A DNA stretch of 64,000 bases from the NCBI GenBank assembly GCA_032164245.1, contig JAVMKO010000003.1, positions 8,132,651-8,196,650 of the forward strand, written 5' to 3'. The notes under the pieces were generated by a model. That model was not told the DNA's origin and made no database searches. It saw only the letters and a program-made list of their open reading frames with translations. The position numbers and the translations under genes were made by a program. The DNA is from Sternotherus odoratus (lineage: Eukaryota > Chordata > Testudines > Kinosternidae). This document shows, in pieces, positions 60,131 to 64,000 of the stretch (position 1 is the stretch's first letter; each line of letters opens with the position of its first letter).

Positions 60131-61599
60131 ACTCAATGGTCACTGACATATGTTAAATCCATGCTGGGGTGTTCCTAGACCAGGGGACATATATGTTTAT
60201 ATGTTACAGGGAGCTCACATGGTTAAATCTTTCCCTTTCCCTTGGTCCTTTGACAAAACCATCTGACTTGTGTTGTTATCAGAGGAGTTGGGCTCAGTCC
60301 CAGCTTGGCTGCATGGTGTGTAATGCCCAGGTCACAGCTCCACGGGGACATGTTGACCCTCCTCCTGCTCCCCTCCCCTCCCCTCACAAACCTTCCCCCC
60401 CCGACGAGGTCTCTTCTCTTGTGGCTGAGCCTCCAGACCATGTCCTGTGCAGCAGGCTCCCCTGCAGGAGCCAGAAGGGCAGCGCAAATCCCAAAGACCC
60501 AGGCGGAGACACCTGAGTGAACGTGCCAGTGAGGATTTAACTGAGGCAGATACATGGGGCCCTGCCATGGAGAGGGGGGAACAATGGAGCTCACGGCTGC
60601 TTTGCCATTTCTGTGCAGCAGCAAAATATGGTGACCCCAGGGGAGCATTTAAGGAATTCCTCCTCCCCAGTATTGTACCAGATTTGGATGAAGTGTGCAC
60701 CAGAGGAGAAGATGCTGCCCTTCCTCCCAGCTGCCCTACTCTGTTGTTTGCAGCCTTGCTGCCCCTCTCCCTAACATGGGGCCACGGCTGGCAGTGCTCC
60801 TCACCTGCTGATATGCTGCATAGAATGGGGTGGGGGCTGATGTTGCGGTGCTCCTTCCCCCCATCCATTGTGTAAGTGGGAGGGTATCTCACGCCCCTCA
60901 CCCCAGCCACTGACCTGCAGATCAGCCCCCACTGTGCCAACTACGGACTGACCCTATGGCTGGTGCCGCAGCAGAAGCACCTCCTTGGACACAGCCCCTG
61001 CCTGCACCCTGAGCTACACCCTCCCTGCAATCATTCCCTAGTGCCCCATTCACTGCACTCAGAACTACACCCCTCCCTGCATCTGGAGATATGTCCTCTC
61101 TGTGCACAGTCCATAGCTATCCCCTTCCTGCACCCTGAACTACACCCCACGCCACAAACACAGCCGCTAGCAACCTCCTGCCTGGCCCTTGAAGCACACC
61201 CCACCTGGAAACTGAGCTACGTCCATGCCTGCACACAGCCACTAGTTACCCCCTGCCTGCACCCTCAGCAGTTTACAAACTTTTTGAGGTAACCCTCCCC
61301 CCCCTTTTGAGTTATATTTTTGTGGTTCTGGGTACTTCACCTTATATGCAGAATCTAGAGTTTTCAGGTACCTAGGTAGCCCCAGGAATCATGATTAAAG
61401 TTCCACACACCAAAATCTGAAATGTTGCCCCTGAAGTTACCTCCAGCTTTTCTCCACAAACCAGCTCCTCCCCTCAGTGACCTTTCCCCCTGCCTTGCAC
61501 CCACATCTGCCTCACAGAAGCCTAGCTCTCTTCAAACCAATAGGGGAAAAGATCTCAGGAGAAGACTGTAATTTAATAGACACTGTAAGAGAAGACCCT
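60131..61599. other. GC-rich region with overlapping frames, function unknown
   Basis: Frames of 115-202 codons overlap on both strands (60169-60516 plus, 60447-60875 plus, 60940-60332 minus, 60876-61292 plus). 60950-61280 is an irregular repeat of gcacccctgcctgcaccctg type that yields His/Pro/Leu-rich translation. The plus frame at 60447 has a basic start (RKSQRPRRRHLSERASEDL) and then less biased sequence, but no known domain. It may be a fragment of a mobile-element ORF1 or chance. Confidence 0.3.
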
Positions 61600-62347
61600 T
61601 CCCCCACTCTAAACTCTAGGGTAAAAGTGTGGGGGTCTCTTATGCAAGACCAAATAACTGTAAGCTACTTTCCCAGCCTAAGTTAAATCTTTTCCCCCAA
61701 AACCCAAACTCCTCCAGTTGGGGATTGGGACCCGCTGCCGCCATTAATGTGATTCTCCAAGACCATGGAGTGGGGCACATTAAACCCCCCTCGCTCCCTC
61801 AAGCCAACTGAGAGAGAAAAGAACACAGACTCCGAGCAACAGATCATCCCCCCTGTTACCTAGGAGAGATTCAAGCACACAGACGCTTACTAGCCGTGGC
61901 TACCCCGATCCAAAGCTAGGATCCCTTCACTAGAATTACCAGACAATTCTTATAGGTATAAAAAGTTTAATAAAGAAAAGAGAAAAGCATACAACTTAAA
62001 CAGCCTTCACAGATACTTAATTTTCTAGCCTTAACCCCTCTCTTGAGATTTCTCCCCCTGAGGAGATTAAGGACACCACAGATCAATTGCAAGTTTATAC
62101 AATCAACAATTCTACTTACTGTTAGTCTAAACTAGCAACTTATTTAAAGAGATGAATAGGAAGGAGATTACATGCTCCCAAAGCCAGGAGAGAGGAGAAG
62201 ATGCAGACGGCTGAGTGCCGATACCAAAGTGAAACTAAAACTACTCCCCCTCCCATAGGAATGCTAGCTTGACGTCACCACCTCTCCTGTTCAGGTTAAC
62301 CCCTTGCAGGTAAAACAGTAAGTTTAAGGCACTTCATACTTATGACA
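61600..62347 (-). mobile_element. LTR-like segment, minus strand
   Basis: The minus strand starts tgtcataagtatgaagtgcc and resembles the LTR at 28710-29492. aataaa at about 61971 on the plus strand is incidental. The far end is uncertain (61.5-61.7 kb) and no target duplication was located. Confidence 0.5.
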
Positions 62348-63816
62348 ATCAAACTTTGGAATATATCAGCCTTGGGGGACTAGCTCACCAAAGTAAAGAA
62401 GAGGTAAAAGCCTGTGATCATTGGGGTTAGTACAGGCTGACAAAGGGTCAAAATGACCCTTTTCAGATGGCATCACACTAAGAGCAGAAGTGAATGACTG
62501 ATGAGACAGTAAACATTGATTTATTTTTTTGTCTGTGCCCATTTTGCAGTCCTTCCTAAAATATCAATTAGAGAAAACCAGTAATTATACGCCCAAAGGC
62601 AATATTTCTGGGACATGTGACTCTTCTGAGAACAAAAGGAATAAATGCTAAGCAAGTAAATAAGTTAAGTTAGTTCCCCAATAAGCAACTGAAGAGGTCT
62701 ATGATGCTCTGACACAGAAGGCCTTGGGGTAACCGAGACTCTGTTATGAAGGACTATTGCGGGACTTTTGAACCAGAAGGCCTCAGGGTGAACTAGACCC
62801 AGCTTCAGGGGACATTTGAGAGAGCAAATACCTGAGAGGGGGAAGAAGAGAAGAAAATAATTGCCCATCTAGACATGGCCAGTGCCTCAGTTTCCCCTGT
62901 TGGGAGGTTTATTTTGTCTCAGCTGAAACAAAACTTCACCCAAACTTGGGGCAAACAATATGATGAAAAATAAAAAACAAAACTTTCTGGGCAGTGGTGC
63001 TTCCTCGGGGGCTGATTGGATATTTCTCCCAGTCAGTTTTTCATGTACAACAGTTTTCATAGATTTTGAGGCCAGGAAGGATCATTGTGATCATATAGCC
63101 TGACCTTCCATTGAACATGGGCCATAGAACTGCCCCAGAATAAGTCATAATGCATATATTTTAGGAAAATATACAATCTTGATTTAAAAATTGTCACTGA
63201 TGGAGAATCCAACACAACTCTTGGTACCTTTTTCCAAGGGCTAATTACCCTCACTGTTAAAAAATTACATCTTGTTTCCAATCTGCATTTGTCTAGCTTA
63301 AACGTCCAGCCTTTGGATTGCAGTACACCTTTCTTGGCTAGATTGAGGGCTCAATGTTAAAGATTTGTTCCCCATGTAATTAACCATAAATAGTAATCAG
63401 GTACCACTTAGACTTAAGGCCTCAGCCCTTTTAAAGCAGACTAGCCTGATTTCCTCTATTCCCCTCAATATGGACATGTTTGGGGAAATCTCTCAGAGCT
63501 CTTGGGGTCTCACATGCACATTTAAATATTGGGGGGGTTTCTGCAATCATTTCCATTCTTGAAAGAAAACCTGCTGCACAGAGCCATGTCTGGAAGCCCT
63601 GGCACAAGAGAAGAGGACCTGGCCATGGGACAGTTTCAGAGCAGAGGGGAGAAGAAGGAGGATCGAGGTGTTGTGGGGTACTAAGGTAGGTTGTAAACTG
63701 TGACTGACCCAACTCTGCTGACAATACCGTAAACCAAGCAGATTTGTAAAAACTGTAAAGATCAGGACAGAATTCATTCACAGGCACTCACCGAAACATA
63801 CAAATATATATATATA
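62348..63816 (+). repeat. Segmental duplication (pair of 32979-34456)
   Basis: Collinear with the partner up to the (AT)n tract. At that tract this copy carries a Tigger-like element and the partner carries the actag-type repeat. The old CR1 stretch and LTR-like stretch are shared. No gene. Confidence 0.9.
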
Positions 63817-64000
63817 CAGTAAAACCTCCATTTAACGGACTAATTCGGGCGAGGGGGTGTCCGTTAAATCAAAAAGTCCATTATTTAATAATAATAAAAA
63901 AAAGAGCTGTCGGAGCAGCAGCCCGCCTGCCACAGGGTCGGGGAGCCAGCTCCGCAGCCCGCCCACTGCCGGGAGCCGTCAGCCAGCCCGCCCGGGCCCC
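63817..64000. mobile_element. Tigger-like element, left part only
   Basis: Starts cagtaaaacctccatttaac after TA in an (AT)n tract and continues gggcgagggggtgtccgtta and a GC-rich segment as in the 26506 family. The window ends inside it. Confidence 0.82.

Overview
This is vertebrate nuclear DNA, most likely from a turtle. It is packed with CR1 retrotransposon pieces on both strands, nonautonomous hAT elements with 8-bp target duplications, solo LTRs, Tigger-like and other MITE-like DNA elements, and one tRNA-derived SINE with a CR1-like tail of the type described from tortoises. There is no bacterial gene structure. Almost every long open frame is a retrotransposon fragment or the translation of a GC-rich minisatellite. 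The species call is inference from repeat style; no unique marker gene is present.

The biological core is a decayed beta-defensin cluster. One gene looks intact (minus strand, 37652 down to 36186): a TATA box, a 20-residue signal-peptide exon, and a six-cysteine arginine-rich exon joined in phase. Three other copies are broken. Copy A (plus, about 7.3-8.06 kb) keeps the cysteine exon but has a 2-bp frameshift and has lost its promoter and signal exon. Copy B (plus, 56.3-59.5 kb) keeps the promoter and signal exon, with a stop at codon 2, but has lost the cysteine exon by deletion. Copy P (minus, about 23.0 kb) keeps only a TATA box and a signal exon whose ATG has become ATA. A short block about 60-180 bp upstream of the TATA box is recognisable at the intact gene, copy B and, displaced by insertions, copy P. 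Other unit relics without exons lie at 11.7-12.2, 18.4-19.2, 22.3-22.9, 25.9-26.3, 32.1-32.5, 38.9-39.2 and 40.6-41.3 kb.

Layout: 1-0.8 kb strand-switching minisatellite; 0.8-9.0 kb duplicated block A with copy A; 9.0-17.3 kb CR1 and hAT elements; 17.4-20.0 kb block repeated at 39.6-42.0 kb, carrying a reverse-transcriptase fragment; 20-25 kb SINE, copy P and an LTR-like repeat; 26.5-31.5 kb nested DNA elements and LTRs; 33.0-34.5 kb block repeated at 62.3-63.8 kb; 36.2-37.7 kb intact defensin; 42.0-42.6 kb R2/R4-type endonuclease fragment; 46-59.8 kb block B, expanded relative to A by an LTR and a LINE; 60-64 kb unassigned GC-rich sequence, an LTR-like segment and a Tigger-like end. I found no CRISPR array, rRNA or functional tRNA, and no wholly new system. 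The most interesting signal is the complementary exon loss in the duplicated defensin genes.
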